Made by a program: the position numbers and the translations under genes. Under the pieces are notes generated by a model, which was given only the letters and a program-made list of their open reading frames with translations, was not told the origin of the DNA and made no database searches. From NCBI RefSeq assembly GCF_907164915.1, contig NC_061867.1:54745771-54809770 (forward strand): a stretch of DNA of 64,000 nt, read 5' to 3'. This stretch comes from Impatiens glandulifera. Lineage: Eukaryota > Streptophyta > Magnoliopsida > Ericales > Balsaminaceae. Each line of letters opens with the position of its first letter. Positions within the stretch are counted from its first letter, which is position 1. Positions 1-10,132 of this stretch are shown here, piece by piece.

Positions 1-164
1 ATAAGTAAGCAATTTATTTTATATATAAATCCAAAATAAATTATTTAAAAAATAAATAATAAAAAAATTAACTGTATAAGTATTAATAAAAAAAAAACGA
101 TTTCAATTCATTCCTTTTCCATTTCCTTTAAGTCTTCTTCTTCTCCGACGATCTCCTTCCGACG

Positions 165-1601
165 ATGGACTCCACCGGACCGGCGCCGATCTACCAAAAC
201 GTCGTCGTAATGAGGCACGGCGATCGTATAGACAACTTCGAACCTCTATGGACGACCACAGCAAGCAGACCATGGGATCCTCCATTGATCGACGACGGTA
301 AACTCCGCGCCTTTTGCACCGGCAGAAAACTCCGATCTCAACTCGGATTTCCGATCCACCGCGTCTTCGTTTCTCCTTTCCTCCGTTGCATTCAAACAGC
401 TTCAGAAGTTGTCTCTTCTCTTTGCGCAGTCAATGATGATCCGATCAAAACTTCTTCCGCTGAAATTGAAATCGATCCTTCTAAACTTAAGGTCAGTTAT
501 AGATTTTGATAGTTCTGTTTTCCTTTACATGATTTGAATTTGATTTTGGATCAGTAATGGAGTTTTTTTTATATTCTTTTAGGTATCAATTGAATATGGA
601 TTATGTGAGATGTTTAATAGTTCTGCAATAAGACCTACAGTTGTTCCTAAAGATGCAAAGTTTGATTTTAATATCTCGGATCTTGAAGCTTTGTTACCTT
701 CTGGAACAGTTGATCACTCTGTTACAGGAGTTTATGATAAGGTATCTTCCATATTTACACAATTTTATTATGAGATGGATATTCGTTTAAGCGAACAATT
801 GTGAAAAACATTAATACAAAATTAAAGTATACGGAGATTTTCCAAAAGGGCAATGAACTCTCGGATTGAATTTGTTGGCTTCCCACTTTGTACCTTTAGG
901 ATTTTAGGATGATAGCATTGTGAAGGATTCGTAATGGTCGTTTGAAATTGTTAAAGGTTCTACGATTTCTCTCAAACCAAATTACTCACGAAAAAATAAT
1001 GGGAATATAACTTCAGACTCGCAAATCTAGCGGCCTCAATCCACATTTCCCAACACGCACCAATAGTTTCCGGCCTAACCCATAAAAAAGAACATTTTTT
1101 TTACACAATTTCTAGTAGATAGATTGATTATAGTTATTGGATTGGATTTGATTTGATTTGATTTGATTTGATTTGATTAATTACAGTTACCAAAATGGGA
1201 AGAGACTGATGCAGAAACAAGATCAAGATATGTGAATATCATTAAGGATTTGGCTGATAAATATCCATCAGAAAACCTATTGCTAGTCACACACGGTATG
1301 CAATTATGCATAACTGTTCTTTACCATGTTCATGTTAGTTCATCAATGGTGTAGTTATGATCTTCGTGTTTTGGCAGGGGAAGGAGTGGGATCTGCTGTG
1401 ACTGTTTGCATGAAGGATGTAAGTGTTTTTGATGTGGAGTATTGTGCTTATGTAGAATTAAGAAGAAGTATTTCTTTGAGAGAAGATGATAAGTCATTTG
1501 TTGATGCTGGAGAATTTGAAGTTATGAACAAATTAGGTCAAACTGGAATTGTTTGTTATCCATTGAACAACAACTCCATTGATGCAATTCCTAATGCTTG
1601 A
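165..1601 (+). CDS. Histidine phosphatase (phosphoglycerate mutase-like) family protein, four exons
   Basis: Four exons join in frame with GT-AG borders: 165-491, 583-741, 1187-1295 and 1378-1601. The product is 272 residues. The phosphohistidine motif of the histidine phosphatase superfamily is near the N-terminus (VVVMRHGDR, about residues 14-22). A second conserved segment, SPFLRCIQTA, lies in exon 1. The late catalytic histidine is in LLVTHGEG, split across the exon 3/4 junction. Length and motif order fit the plant UBASH3/TULA-like or 'phosphoglycerate mutase family protein' group. These are probably cytosolic phosphatases, not glycolytic mutases; the substrate is unknown. There is no obvious signal peptide. 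The start is the first ATG, 3' of a CT-rich leader. A GATTT pentamer run lies near the end of intron 2. A GT right after the stop (about 1610) could open a 3'UTR intron. Motifs are seen directly; the precise function is inferred. Confidence 0.88.
1141..1180. repeat. GATTT pentanucleotide microsatellite in intron 2
   Basis: About six tandem GATTT units lie just before the intron 2 acceptor (TTACAG, 1181-1186) of the histidine phosphatase gene. The run replaces the usual polypyrimidine tract with a T-rich repeat, so length changes here could affect splicing. Confidence 0.8.
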
Positions 1602-2219
1602 CAAATCAGGTATGTTTTCCTTTCTTTAATGTTATTGTTTTGTTTGGGGGATTGTTATATTTTGGTGGATCAATAAAGGGTTTCTATCAAAATCTTGATT
1701 CGGATGAGAAATTGTTGATGAATAACTAGGGTTGTGTTCTGTTGTTTAACGGTGGTTTGGTAAATGTTTTCGTCGTTGGGTTTAAACGATGAAACTATGT
1801 TTTTTAAAATAAGTATTGTAAGATGAATATTTAGATAATGATCTAAATTCATTTGGAATACAATGTCTGGTTAGAACCTCGTCGCTACATATGACCTAAC
1901 CATTCAATTACGATGAAATTTGAACATTTAGCTTGTCGATTATCTTTAGGGGGACATTTTTTTTTAAAGATTATTTGATAGAATAAGATTCAAGTTCTAT
2001 TCTAATAATCCAAATCATAAAGAAAATCAAATTTATGTCAATCAAAGAAATATAGTTTCAAAGAAAATATTCAAAACATATGATTGTATCCAAAAAAAAG
2101 TAATAAAATTCCTAAAAAAGTGAAGAAACTAATAACCAGAAACATAATTTCCAACTTATTGAAGACGAATTGAAACAATGAACAAAATGCTGCAAAAAAC
2201 GATTACCCATATGTGATTT
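1602..2219. other. Intergenic, 3'UTR of the phosphatase gene
   Basis: AT-rich stretch between the convergent phosphatase gene and the small minus-strand ORF. It should hold the phosphatase 3'UTR, with a possible UTR intron donor near 1610. No other coding or repeat signal is seen. Confidence 0.5.
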
Positions 2220-2480
2220 TCATTCTTCATTGCTCTCAAATTTTCTCTTTAAAGGTCTAGATCGAGTCGTGGTATGAACATGATCTTTCATCTCTTGATG
2301 AGAAAGATTGAAAGAAAATGTGTTCTTCTTCTCGTTTGGTACCGCCGGTGGAAATAAAGATTTCATCATTGGTGTATCTGGTGGCGGTTTTTGATTGTTG
2401 AAGATTTCGCGATTCGGATATTGCAATCGGTTGTAGACGATCTCTCGATCTTTTGGTGGCGTTGATGCAATTGGTTCCAT
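2220..2480 (-). CDS. Small uncharacterised protein (86 aa)
   Basis: A single-exon ORF of 86 codons, convergent with the phosphatase gene. It is proline- and charge-rich. It has a PPKDRE segment near the start, a central PPPDTPMMKSLFPPAVP stretch, and a basic tail TRSRPLKRKFESNEE that resembles a nuclear localisation signal. There is no signal peptide or membrane segment. I do not recognise the family. Base composition is richer in GC than the flanks and the codons look plant-like, which favours a real gene. The tail and proline content are loosely like small plant nuclear regulators, but this is not enough to assign a function. Confidence 0.5.
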   Translation of the reverse strand: MEPIASTPPKDREIVYNRLQYPNREIFNNQKPPPDTPMMKSLFPPAVPNEKKNTFSFNLSHQEMKDHVHTTTRSRPLKRKFESNEE

Positions 2481-4130
2481 TGCCGAAACAAGAAGAAGAA
2501 TATGTCGATGAAGAAGAGTAGTGTTTAAGATGATAAAGAATTTGCTTTAATTTGAAACTGAAAAAAGGAGGGAAAATTAGTTGAGCAGTTATGGAGAAGC
2601 ATCTAGAAGCTTGGGGAAAGAAGTAATTTATCCAAAATTAATAATAGAAATATAAAATAATCTGGATTTGTTTTAAAAAAAATATCAATATTTGTATGAA
2701 AAGCATGAACGAGCATTACAATCCAATAAAAATTATATTTTAATGACACAAATCAGAATTTCTAATATATATTAATTAATATATTATAATTTGATCAATA
2801 TAAAATTACTAGAATATATCAACTAATTATTATAATTTTTTTATTTAAACACATTATTATTAATTTATTATTATCCAACAAGTAAATTACGATAAGAATT
2901 ATTAACTTTCGAAGGTCTCTTCCATCTTTTCGAAACAAGTTAATTTATTATAATATATATAATTAAATTAAATAAATAAACATATAACTAGTTTAAATTA
3001 ATGTTTTGTAACATCAAATTTTTTGATTGAAAGAAAATTAATTTTTATTAATTCAAATAAAGAGTATCATATCGAAAATTAAATTACATGATCAAAATAA
3101 CTAAAAAAAATTAGGAGTTAAATAACATGACATATTTGCAATAATTAAAATTTTATTGTTGAAGATCGAACAATCTTGTAATTTCTTGAATGTGACTCTA
3201 AATATCTGTAATGATGAAGTGTTGAAGTAGAGCAAGCCAAACAAACCAATCAAACGGTTTAGAAGAATCTCTACAAAGTATTTTGAGCGGCAATGAATTT
3301 ATCCTTGACCGATGATTGATATGCATAGTCGGAAAATGTCATTCTAAAGTGATAATTGATCATCAATATATATGGTCAAAAAATAAAAACTCGTAGAAAT
3401 AATGGTATGATTACCTGTGAGAGGGCTTCCGACTAAAAAATCTTATTCGGTGACTCTTTATTAGAAAGATGAAAAACAATTTCTGATACGGTAACTTTAT
3501 TTCCTTTGCTGCTAAAAAGGGGATGAACGTGGACTCGAGAAAGCATCACCAACACAATCGGATGATATGAACAACAAACGATCAACCGAAGATTTAAGAG
3601 AATTATTCAGATAAAAAAATCCAAGATTAAAAATTTGATCCGACTAAACAAAATATCACATCGAACAAAATACCGCACCAACTCAAATTTGAGTAATGAA
3701 AAAAAACTTGGGCACTCTTTTATTCTAAAAAAGTCATCAAATAGGAAAAAAAAAATGTATTTTTAACTTTTTTTTTTTTTTTTTTTTTCCCTAGAGAAAG
3801 ACAAGAGAAGAAGACATTGATATTGGTATATATACACCTTCAAACCTTTGATTAGGCCATCATCCACCAAATTAATGGTAAAAATTAAATATATTGATCA
3901 TTTATTAGAACATTCTTTTTGAAACTATTTAGTGTCTTTATTAAAGAAACCCATAGGGGAAGATTACATCGTTTTTTTTGAATTGAGTCAAAACAAGCCT
4001 TTGCCTCAATTATTTAGAGAATGACAAGGAAACAAAGAAATGAAAGAACAAACAACAAGAGAAGATATGGTAAAAATTAACCTTTAAACGCTTTAAAGTA
4101 TATAGTTTTCGTGACTTCTTCAAATTTGAT
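2481..4130. other. Intergenic AT-rich stretch
   Basis: Contains the presumed upstream region of the small ORF (to about 2600) and then AT-rich sequence with a long T-run at about 3770-3788. I see no ORF with recognisable motifs. The segment at 3900-4130 may be the 3' part of the LINE remnant next to it. Confidence 0.4.
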
Positions 4131-4134
4131 ACCC

Positions 4135-4400
4135 ATTAGATTTGCGAGAATTTACCTCCACGTATAAATACGTGCATGACCATCCAAAATGATCTCACAC
4201 CAAAGTTGGTCTTCATTTCTTCTAATTCTAGAGAACACTATAGCGTTTCTTTCGATCCATAGATGATATTAGCAGGAAACATACCACATTTGGCCTTTTC
4301 AAACATCACCTCCTTGATGTGATGTCAGTTACTCGGGAAGTTTGGTAGATTCTTGGTGTAAGAAAATTTCTCCAAGAATATGGGCAATTGACTCATTCTC
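4135..4400 (-). mobile_element. Possible LINE (L1-type) 3' remnant
   Basis: Read on the minus strand, this stretch contains HLWIERNAIVFSRIRRNED. That resembles the conserved (I/L)W-x-ERN segment near the C-terminus of plant L1-type LINE ORF2, where the two clear LINEs in this window have NIWQERNARIY and NIWKERNSRTH. In-frame stops are present and no reverse transcriptase is left. It could be a short 5'-truncated insertion whose tail points toward 3800. Confidence 0.3.
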
Positions 4401-4578
4401 ATTCAAGTAAGATCACATCTAGTAGGATCTTTGTAGGTAACCTCAATAAATAAATCAATTGCATCAATAAATAAATTGCATGATCACATTATTGTCTTAC
4501 CTTAAAACCAATGGATATATACATAAATTATACCTCACTCTAAAGAAAAGTATACAAACCTAGCCTAAAAAAAACAAA

Positions 4579-6255
4579 TTAACTTGATTTAAGTTTAAAA
4601 CACTCTAACCAAAACTTAGGAGCAACAGGATGAATACTAAAAACGCGAGCAATGAAGTTCTTCTCGCTAGTAGCAATCAAACTAGCAAGTGAGTAATTTT
4701 TCTTACACAAACCCGTCTCTATAAGCCATGTATAAAATCTGTACCTTGGTTGTATTCGCTTCTCCAAATCATAACATATGAACGTTGGAAACGAATCAAG
4801 ATACAGCGAAGATGAACCCATTTCCGATGCAAGGAAGTTTATTTTCTTTTCAAGAATCTCCGAATTCTGGTTAAGAAACTTTGGTGTAGAACTCAACATT
4901 TTACAAAGCCTCGAGTAACAAAATCCATGTCTAAGCATAAAATCAAATCGATCTTTCAACTCTAAACCAGTTCCATGAAGCCCGTTTAGTACTTGCATTG
5001 TCAGTTTGTTTTCTCCGAAACCAATTCCATGAAGAAACTCCAACTTAGATAGAAGGTGAATATGGTATTTCGATGATTTTACCTTTTCGAGAGCATCTAT
5101 GTAGTTTCTATCAATGTCTTCTTCATCCATGTTGGCAATAGAGTAAGTTCTTAGTAGATGATGACGATCACCATTTCTAATCTTGTCGAAAACCCATTCT
5201 TGTAAATCCAAAGCTCTAAGAACACAAGGTAAATTCTTCATCTTGTTCCTTCCCCAAATATAGGGAAATTTCTCACCAATTGATTCTAGTTCTTCAGAAT
5301 CCATACCGAAATGTTTCAGAATCCCTGTAACTGAAATCACTTTTTCGTTCAAATCGAAATGAAAGATATCTGGTCTCTCAAGTAGAAACAATCCAGCTTC
5401 CTTCTTATCAATATCAAAATTACAGAAGAACTCCACCATTTCAATCAAGAACACTTCCGAGAAATCAATGAAAATCGTTATGTTTCTCCTAAGCAAATCC
5501 CTAATTCTCCCCTTTTCGTAACCTAAATCATAAAACACCTTAATCTTACAACAAAACTCACACCAGCCATCAAGATTATCCTTCAATAAACTAATCAAAT
5601 CAATCATCAATGAACTAATTTCCACTGCTAGATCAAGATCACCACACAAAACAGTAGGGAAAACCAAACAAATACCAATAACAGCTGCAGAATTCAGTCC
5701 ATAACTCTTAAACAAATCTAATTTTTTAGTTAATTCATCTGGGTTTTGACTGAAAATTGAAGAATCATCCATATACAATTTCCCCAACCTATTCCAAGGA
5801 AATCCAAATTCTGATAAAGCACAAGCAACATTCAGAATCGAAGGATCTTCATAGAAGAAAAACTTATTCTCAGGTAAAAACAAAGCGATATCTCTATGAT
5901 TAATACCAATACTCTCGAAGAAAAATTCGAATTCGTTAACTGGATGATACCTGAGAAACCTAGAAAATGATTTGGAGAAGGTAGAAGGAGAGAAATTGAC
6001 CTCGGAAACGATAGATGAGAGAGATATGAGTGAATTCTTGCTGATTTTCTCGGAGTAGGTAAATGAGAGAGACCTGGTGATGTGAAGGTAATCGGTGAGA
6101 GCTTCTTGAGCGTGTTGAATGACTTGATGTCTGTGCCAGTAAGGGATCTTGGAGAGGTTTGTGAGACGAGGATGCTTGACGTCGGAGGAGGAGGAGATAT
6201 GCCGGAAAATGTCGCCGGAGAAAGAGAAAACGAATCGGCGGGGAAGAAATCGCAT
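4579..6255 (-). CDS. mTERF family protein, organelle-targeted (paralogue 1)
   Basis: Intronless ORF of 558 codons on the minus strand, start ATG at 6253-6255. The N-terminus (MRFLPRRFVFSFS) is Arg/Ser/Phe-rich with no acidic residues, typical of a mitochondrial transit peptide. The rest is built of degenerate helical mTERF motifs of about 30 residues, many with the Leu/Pro pattern seen in FPYIWGRN, STPKFLNQNSEILEKKI and FPTFICYDLEKRIQPRY. mTERF proteins bind organellar nucleic acid and act in transcription, splicing or translation. The RFLRYHPVNEFEFFFESIGI segment and the SLIATSEKNFIARV tail suggest the mTERF18/SHOT1-type subgroup, but that assignment is from memory of the family. The paralogue at 10133-11794 has the same length and orientation. 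No frameshift or stop is present, so the gene is probably functional. Confidence 0.87.
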   Translation of the reverse strand: MRFLPRRFVFSFSGDIFRHISSSSDVKHPRLTNLSKIPYWHRHQVIQHAQEALTDYLHITRSLSFTYSEKISKNSLISLSSIVSEVNFSPSTFSKSFSRFLRYHPVNEFEFFFESIGINHRDIALFLPENKFFFYEDPSILNVACALSEFGFPWNRLGKLYMDDSSIFSQNPDELTKKLDLFKSYGLNSAAVIGICLVFPTVLCGDLDLAVEISSLMIDLISLLKDNLDGWCEFCCKIKVFYDLGYEKGRIRDLLRRNITIFIDFSEVFLIEMVEFFCNFDIDKKEAGLFLLERPDIFHFDLNEKVISVTGILKHFGMDSEELESIGEKFPYIWGRNKMKNLPCVLRALDLQEWVFDKIRNGDRHHLLRTYSIANMDEEDIDRNYIDALEKVKSSKYHIHLLSKLEFLHGIGFGENKLTMQVLNGLHGTGLELKDRFDFMLRHGFCYSRLCKMLSSTPKFLNQNSEILEKKINFLASEMGSSSLYLDSFPTFICYDLEKRIQPRYRFYTWLIETGLCKKNYSLASLIATSEKNFIARVFSIHPVAPKFWLECFKLKSS

Positions 6256-6937
6256 TGTTTGTTAGAGCGGCGGCGGTGATGATGAATGGGGTAACTGAGT
6301 TTTAAGATATGCGATTCACAGGGGGAACGATTCATTGAGTCAAATCGTTCAATTTTCAAAGTTTCCAATTTTTTTATTTATTTGGGTTTTATTAATATCT
6401 AACCAATAAATATTACAACAATTATATATATAATTTGAGCTATAATTATAATACCTTTTTTCTTTTCTTTTTTGAAAATAAAATATATATATATATATTT
6501 TTACTAAAATTTAACTTAATCTAATAAATTAGATATTTATATGTTAGGATTAAAGATTTTTTTTTTTTTGAAAATTTAGATAATGTTTTAGAATTTTCTT
6601 AAAGAAAATGATATTTTTAAATCATGTTCTATTAAGTTTAAGATTTGAAATATATCAATACTAAACAATTTATATCTCTATTCATATCAATGGTATGGAA
6701 GACACAAAACTTGTAATAAGTGTAAGACTGATATTTTTTATGGATTCAAATAAGTTATAGGAACATGAAAATTCATATAAAATCGATTATAAATGCGCTT
6801 AGAAGAGAGAATCAAGAGTTTTAAATGATTTGAGTGACTTCGAAAATAATTCGGGGTGAATGGTACTCTAACGAGGAGAGGAAGATATTCTAGGGCTTGT
6901 TAGAAGTTTATCACGTTTTGAATTAGTGGGTCATTGT
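6256..6937. other. Upstream region of mTERF paralogue 1
   Basis: Presumed promoter and 5'UTR of the mTERF gene (to about 6370), followed by AT-rich sequence up to the foldback element. No other feature is recognised. Confidence 0.4.
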
Positions 6938-7330
6938 TAGGGTGGTCAAAAAAATCAATTTGAAAGACCCGATCCAATTCGATAAAAATCTGAATATGAT
7001 GGATCGAATTTGGATATCGATCCGATATTTTTACCGGATTTCCAGATCGGGAAAATTTTTTTGAATACCCAAAGCCGATATGGTGTTTTTTTAAAAAAAA
7101 AACATATTTATACAAATTACAAACCTTAAGGGCCTAAAGTGAAGTATAAATTGCTCGTTCGCGTCGTTGTCAAATATTCATTTCCTACCGCGTTACAACC
7201 GCTCTCTAGCCTCGCTCAAGCCTCAATGACGAGCTGAACTTCATATCTGATTCTCTAGATCTATTGATGCTGTCAAGGTTTGCCTCATCAGCAAATTATG
7301 CATTATTGGATGCTTAATGTTGTACATACT

Positions 7331-7428
7331 GATACTAGGAAGGTCCTGAATGCTTAATGTTGAGATACTAGGAAGGTCTGAATGCTTAATGTTGAGATAC
7401 TAGGAAGGTCTGAATGCTTAATGTTGAG
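7331..7428. repeat. 32-bp tandem repeat in the left hAT arm
   Basis: Three tandem copies of a unit starting GATACTAGGAAGGTC and ending AATGCTTAATGTTGA. The right arm has a single diverged version of this region (AACATTAAGCATTCTGG at about 8850), so the expansion happened in one arm after the inverted duplication. Confidence 0.75.
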
Positions 7429-8202
7429 ATGCCCTAATCCATCTTGTGAAACTTTTTTTAATCAAGATATGGTAAACATATTGGCTACTGATGATGATAA
7501 ATGGAAGTATGCACATTATCTCGTTTGATCTTATGTTGAAGATAGTCGCAAGATAACTACTATGTTGTTATTGTGTACATTTAATTAGGGTGAACAAATT
7601 AATTAACTTAACAAATTTAGCAAAATTAGAGGATATTAATTCAAGATCTACAAACATGAGTAAGAAATCTGTGTCGAAGAGAAATGAACTTCTTATTTCT
7701 ACAAGTAAAAAACCAGCGAGACATCCTCTTCTAGTGATGTTTCTTCTTATAGTTCTAGCTGTGATAATAGTTCTATTTTGTTGTCTCATTTTGATAGAAT
7801 GGATGATATAAATTATGCAAAGTGTAAATATTGTGCTACAAAAATTGGTTGTGTAACAAAAAAAAATGGAACAACTCCTTTAACTAATCATATCAAAAGT
7901 TGTAAACAACTTTATATTAATATGAATAAGAAGCAAAAACTTATGAGAGTTTAAACAAAAACTATTGTCCGTGATGACGGTGTATTTGAAAAAATCTCTC
8001 TTTCATCTTGTTAGCAATTTGATGAAACAATTTCTACACCCTTGCTAAGATGATTATCGTGGATGAGTTGCCTTTTTCTATTATGGAACATGAGAGATTT
8101 ATATACTTCTCTAAGAAAAATAGGCGGATACAAAAGCAAAATACAACTCATCCACGATAATCATTCTAGCAATAGCCTTTCTACAAATGTTGGATCAAAT
8201 TG

Positions 8203-8463
8203 TCAACAAGACGGAAGAGAGATTGGTTCAAACACACCTTCATCACGGACAATAGTTTTTGTTTCAACTCTCATAAGTTTTTTATTCTTATTCATATTAG
8301 CAGGAAGTTGTTTACATCTCTTGATATGATTTGCTAAAGGAGTTGTTCCATTTTTTGTCGCACAACCAATTTTTGTAGCACAATATTTACACTTTGCATA
8401 TTTTATAACATACATTTTATCAAAATGAGACCACCAAATAGAAACTATTTCTCTTATTATCAC
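8203..8463 (-). pseudogene. hAT transposase N-terminal fragment (BED zinc finger)
   Basis: An 86-codon fragment in the right arm of the foldback element. It has the BED zinc-finger pattern: W-W-x-H-F-D-K near residue 11, then C-K-Y-C (residues 26-29), GTTPLANHIKRC with the His/Cys pair, and a basic tail. No catalytic RNase H-like domain or hATC dimerisation region follows, because the sequence turns back on itself at about 8100. It is a truncated transposase 5' end. A diverged partner copy with in-frame stops occupies about 7795-8100 on the plus strand. Encoded alone, it would be a bare DNA-binding domain. Confidence 0.65.
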
Positions 8464-8874
8464 AACTAAACTAGGAGAAAAACATCACTAGAGGAAAGAT
8501 GCCTTAATGGTTTTTGACTTGTAGTAATAAAAGGTTCATTTCTCTCATACACAAATTTCTCACTCATATTTGTAAATTTTAAATTAAAAATTCTCTAATT
8601 TTGCTAAATCTATTAGGTTAATCAGTTTGTTCACCCCTAATTAAATGTACACAATAACAACATACAAATGAACACAATAGTTACCTTGCGTTTGTCTTCA
8701 ACATAAGATCGAACAAACATAATGTGCATACTTCCATTTATCATAATTAGTTGTGAATAGGTTTATCATAATTAGTTGTGAATAGGTTTATCATATCTTG
8801 ACCAATATCTTGACCAATAGAAGCTTTACAAGATGGATTATGATATCTCAACATTAAGCATTCTGGATCTTGTC

Positions 8875-8995
8875 AGTATCAGCATGTACGACATTAAACA
8901 TCCAATAATACATAATTTCCCAAGGATATCTCAATAGCATGTACGACATTAAACATCCAATAATACATAATTTCCCAAGGATATCTCAACATTAG
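8875..8995. repeat. About 62-bp tandem duplication in the right hAT arm
   Basis: The segment AGCATGTACGACATTAAAC through CAAGGATATCTCAA occurs twice in direct succession (about 8880-8933 and 8937-8990), nearly identical. It is a recent tandem duplication confined to the right arm. A smaller direct repeat (TTTATCATAATTAGTTGTG) lies at about 8740-8792. Confidence 0.7.
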
Positions 8996-9183
8996 TGTTT
9001 GTAATTTGTATAAATATGTTATTTTTAAATTTTAAAAATCACCGAATCGATTTCGGTTATCCGAATTTATTTTATCCAATTCGTATCCGATCCAAAAATC
9101 CGATAAAAATATTAGATCTGATCGATATCCAAATTTTCTCGGATCGGATGGATCAACGGATCGAATATTTTTGGCCACCCGTA

Positions 9184-10132
9184 GTGTAAATTAAGTATTA
9201 TTAAATATAAAACACTAAATAATAACAATTAAAATAGTTTTTGTATTCAATAAAAACGGAAAGATCATCCATCTTATCTTCTTTCAGAAATGAGAAAAGT
9301 TGAATATTCGTACAAATTTTATAACTTTAACTAATATATTTTAAGTACCAATTAAATTAGTTCAATCATGTAAATAGACTTTATATTCATTCATAATATA
9401 TATCAATTTTATCCCATCTAAACCATTTAGAGTTTTAATTTTCACCTCTAATTTTATATGTCATTTGAATGAATATTTAAATAGACTTAATATTCATTCA
9501 GTTTTATGATTTTATTTAGCCATTATTCAACTTAATCGGACACTACCTCTAGCAAGGACTATATGCAAAAAATCATAAACAAAATAACCTTAAAAAAAAG
9601 AATAGAGATGGAAGCTTGGTCCCGAAAACGATTAGAAAGCAAAACTAGGAACTGCACTGCAAGAGAAGATGATCTATTCTACGGTGAAACATCTATTTTC
9701 CTTTCCATTCCAAAATAAGAAATCAAGACAAACCAGACACTATGAATTTATTGATGATATTTCATAAAAGTACAAATATAAAAGGTGTTTTCAAATGAAC
9801 TCGAGATGTGTTTCAAGACTAACATAATGTTATGAGATTATACTTCACTTATATGAAAGAAAAGATGAAAAAACTAACTTCTCTTTCAATTTAATATAAC
9901 TTCTTTACATATTTGTATGTATTTCTCTCTAATTTCATATATTTACAAGTGTAAAAATAAAAGTAAATATACAAAGTGAAAAGGTCTTACCTAAGAGGTC
10001 TCATTCTCCATTTTCACTAAAAAACAAAATGAAATATACAAACCAAAGAAGAACAAAGAGGGTAATAATCCAATTCAAAATAACTACTCTCATGGGTTAT
10101 GATAATACAACAAATGTAGTAGAACAATTAAC
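9184..10132. other. Intergenic, 3' side of mTERF paralogue 2
   Basis: AT-rich stretch between the foldback element and the stop of the second mTERF gene. It should contain that gene's 3'UTR. No ORF or repeat of note is seen. Confidence 0.4.

Larger units (their letters stand above)
6938..9183. mobile_element. Foldback (inverted-duplicate) hAT element
   Basis: The left half (about 6938-8100) and right half (about 8100-9183) are inverted copies of one hAT 5' region. The ends are TAGGGTGG (6938) and CCACCCGTA (to 9183), which are hAT-like terminal inverted repeats (TIRs). Both arms carry a long matching subterminal region rich in ATCCGAT-type motifs, the same non-coding leader, and a BED zinc-finger coding stretch. 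That stretch is at about 7795-7950 (+) and about 8290-8440 (-). At the centre, GATTATCGTGGATGAGTTG (8051-8069) is mirrored by its complement (about 8145-8163). The left arm there encodes MIIVDELPF, a hAT transposase motif. Stops and frameshifts break the coding potential of the left arm. I found no convincing 8-bp TSD. The element lies between the two mTERF paralogues. Confidence 0.75.

Noticed and set aside
5832..6368. 178-codon frame overlapping mTERF paralogue 1
   Set aside because: Alternate frame of the same strand; Ser/Pro-rich with no motif, while the mTERF frame is clearly the real one.
7590..7811. 73-codon frame ending in a hydrophobic stretch, membrane-protein-like
   Set aside because: It is a frameshifted reading of the decayed hAT 5' coding region; the right arm shows the original frame.
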